From contig NW_019774136.1 in NCBI RefSeq assembly GCF_001039355.2, forward strand, positions 371,171-435,170: a DNA stretch of 64,000 bases. Direction: 5' to 3'. How positions within the stretch are numbered: position 1 is the first letter of the stretch; the number at the start of each line of letters is the position of its first letter. Both the position numbers and the translations under genes were made by a program. The notes below the pieces were generated by a model. It ran no database searches, had not been told where the DNA came from, and worked only from the letters and a program-made list of their open reading frames with translations. Shown here in pieces: positions 61,734 through 64,000 of this stretch. The stretch comes from Lingula anatina (Eukaryota > Brachiopoda > Lingulata > Lingulida > Lingulidae).

Positions 61734-64000
61734 TCTGGATGTCACAAAGCTAAGACCATTTGTTATTGTCTCCAGTGTTGTTAATATCTGCAATCACTTT
61801 CAGCCTTTCTCATAGCTGACTACACAAGAGTGTGTTTGCTGACTGATGAGTAATGACTAGTTGATAGGTCAGGAATACACACTGGCTGATAATGGAGAGA
61901 TGTGACAGAGCTTTTCATTGGAGACATTCTCCTGTTAAATGGGTCAGGCTATAAATCTGGGCTTATCAATTATTTCACGGAAACCATAAAGCCAACAAGT
62001 GGGGGGATAATTTTGAAAAGAAATTTGGGTGGATTTAATAGTTCACTGATGTCTGTGCATGTGTATATTTTGATATTTTTGAAGACTGGAAATGGTTGTT
62101 TGGCTATTATGACTCTCTATCTCCCCATCTATCCTTACCCAGTGGTTCATGATTACTTTCTCAAATGTTGAACATATGATCACAGCAATCTTGTTGATAA
62201 GCTGCTCTTTAAAAGGCCCTTATATTTCCCTTGTAAGAGCTCCAATAAAATCCAATGTTTGTGGTTTGTTTTATGTGTAGTTTTAATATTTAAACTAGTA
62301 TGCCTAAATACTGATCAGAGATATTGCCTTTCATGAAAAATGTGTTTGTTAGCTGAATAAATTATTGCTACTATTCATGTAATTTACAGGGAAAATCAGT
62401 GAAGATGGAAAATTTAAGCACTTAGTGCATTGGCAAAAGCACTGCAGTACTTATTAAGATGTAATGTGTAATAACACATTGCTAGCAATTTCCTTCAGTG
62501 CTACTATAAATAGATCTTTGGAATGGATGCTCTTATTGCACTTAAGCGGCTTTCTAGGAAATATGGGGTTCCTTGTACAGACAGACTTTCTGGAAACTAA
62601 AAATTTTAGATAGAGAGAGAGAGGGGGGGAATTAATATATAAAATGTACAGATTATTGTGTGTGAAAAATAAACAAAAATAACATTTCTATTCAGACACT
62701 CATTGGATGCTATGGAGAGGAGGCAGTTTTGACATTCATCCATAATAATTTTTTTGTTTATATTTTTAAAACTAAATAACATACACCGAATCTATTTTTA
62801 AAAAAGATCAAAGATCTTAATGATTCCTGTAAAAAAATGGTTGGGTAATATATTTTACAAAAATATGCTTGAACCAATAAAAATTCAATGGTTGATAAAA
62901 GAGAGACCAACTCCCAGATAATACAGGGATTAAAGCACACCAGATAACCAGAGCATTTCAGACTTTTAAGTGCTAGAAGTACTGAGATGAGCTATTTTGA
63001 GTACCAGCTAATAAAAGTTGCCCCTGTTCTTCACCTGTCTGGTAAAACCTTCAAGAAGAACAGAACCCTGGTAGCATCATGGTCGGGAAGATACGGTAAT
63101 TACTGAATAAATTTGAACACTGTGAATTACTGAATTTTTACAGAAAAAATGGTAATTTAAATGTTTTGAGAAGATGTTAGTTTTGTGTTAGAAGGTACAC
63201 TTTTTTGAAATGCCTGAATGTTATGTTTGAAAAAGAAAATGGGATATTTTCCCTTGAAATTACAAGTAATATTTCTGCACCAGTTCACAGTCAGCACTTG
63301 GGTCCTCTCAGTTCAAGGTTAGAGTCTACACCTGAGAAGTGAACGCCTTTGGATTTTCTATTCTTGTAGATGGGCAAACTGAACTAAACATAGTCATCCA
63401 CCTGGGTTTTCCGCAGGGTTTGGTCATTGATTTACTCACTGGGAGTCCAACCCAAGCAGGCCCAACCAACCAATCCAAAAGTTTTGTAAGCCATCCAGAT
63501 GTCTTTGGAAATTTGGGCCATCTTTTAAGGCTAATGGCCATCCAAATGACATCTGGACAGCTCTCTGGGGAAAACCCTGCAGCCCCACCTCCATTTCCTT
63601 TGAAAACATTTTATTTGGTATGATTAGAATGACAAAAAATATTCTTTTGCATTGTAAACACCCCTAATACAGTGTGCTAAGCAAAGGAGATTTATAAATT
63701 ATGTATATCCTTATCATGACCATTTGCATGATTTGTTTGGCAGCCTAATATCTTCATTTGAAAAGACATACACATATGATCAAACCAAAATATATGATCT
63801 TGCATTCACATGCTAATGGGCATGTTATCAAGAAGCTATTCATGTGGTACATCAGTTTAGTGGGATGGTCACTGTGTTGACCTGGTTAGGTCTGGGGTTA
63901 ATTGTACCCTGAATGATGAGAAGCTGGTTAGATTGAAGAGACTGCCCACTGGTCAAAATTAGGCCATACACATAACAGAGGGGGGGGGGGGGGGGGGAAA
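61053..64000 (+). other. First intron of the LRRFIP-like gene
   Basis: Nearly 3 kb without a recognisable exon. It contains CA-rich repeats at 61625-61730, a C run at 61274-61284 and a G run at 63981-63997 at the window edge. Other frames lack family or splice support. Confidence 0.6.
61699..61730. repeat. (CA)n microsatellite
   Basis: Pure CA run, preceded by CA-rich degenerate repeats from 61625. Confidence 0.95.

Noticed and set aside
63326-63623. Overlapping frames on both strands near the window end
   Set aside because: Intronic to LRRFIP; no homology to the expected next exon and no domain recognised.

Overview
This is a stretch of animal (metazoan) nuclear genome. Genes are split by GT-AG introns, intergenic DNA is AT-rich, and microsatellites, small inverted-repeat transposons (MITEs), tRNA-like SINE fragments and one assembly gap (169 N) are scattered through it. 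The gene content, short introns and repeat style suggest a marine invertebrate. A lophotrochozoan or an invertebrate deuterostome is plausible, but the species cannot be named from this sequence.

Layout. 1-3.3 kb: the 3' part of a glycoside hydrolase family 32 gene (+), with several MITEs upstream inside its truncated intron. 3.3-8.1 kb: gene-free, with MITEs, microsatellites and a 750-bp pure poly(A) run. 8.3-14.35 kb: a complete ABHD6-like monoacylglycerol lipase gene (-), eight exons, 325 aa. 14.5-17.9 kb: a repeat island with a MITE that has a clean target-site duplication, a tandem duplication of about 1 kb, and a tRNA-derived SINE. 18.75-20.0 kb: a two-exon secreted protein (-) with poly-Asn, a six-Cys chitin-binding-like domain, a Gly-rich tail and a Met-rich end, behind a TATA box. 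22.8-32.25 kb: a complete peroxisomal 3-ketoacyl-CoA thiolase (ACAA1-like, +), 12 exons, 430 aa. 32.5-38.1 kb: convergent intergenic/3'-flank region. 38.13-60.49 kb: a giant golgin (GOLGA4/golgin-245 type, -), 19 recognised exons and about 3,200 aa, including one 6.8-kb exon and a C-terminal GRIP domain. 60.49-60.95 kb: a 457-bp head-to-head promoter. 60.95 kb onward: first coding exon of an LRRFIP1/2 orthologue (+), whose other exons lie beyond the window.

The genes do not form one pathway. The order does look ancient: from general knowledge, human ABHD6, ACAA1, GOLGA4 and LRRFIP2 all lie on chromosome arm 3p, and GOLGA4/LRRFIP2 are also divergently oriented there. The most notable points are: (1) the thiolase ends in -SHL, a PTS1-type peroxisomal signal, while its N-terminal PTS2 is degenerate; (2) an intron-bearing GH32 gene with a predicted C-terminal membrane anchor in an animal; (3) the golgin's 6.8-kb exon, with internal duplications, one frame-breaking extra base and a downstream 24-nt microexon; (4) an intronic minisatellite built from copies of a golgin splice-acceptor/exon start; (5) MITEs touching gene ends, including one that carries the only nearby poly(A) signal of the lipase gene.
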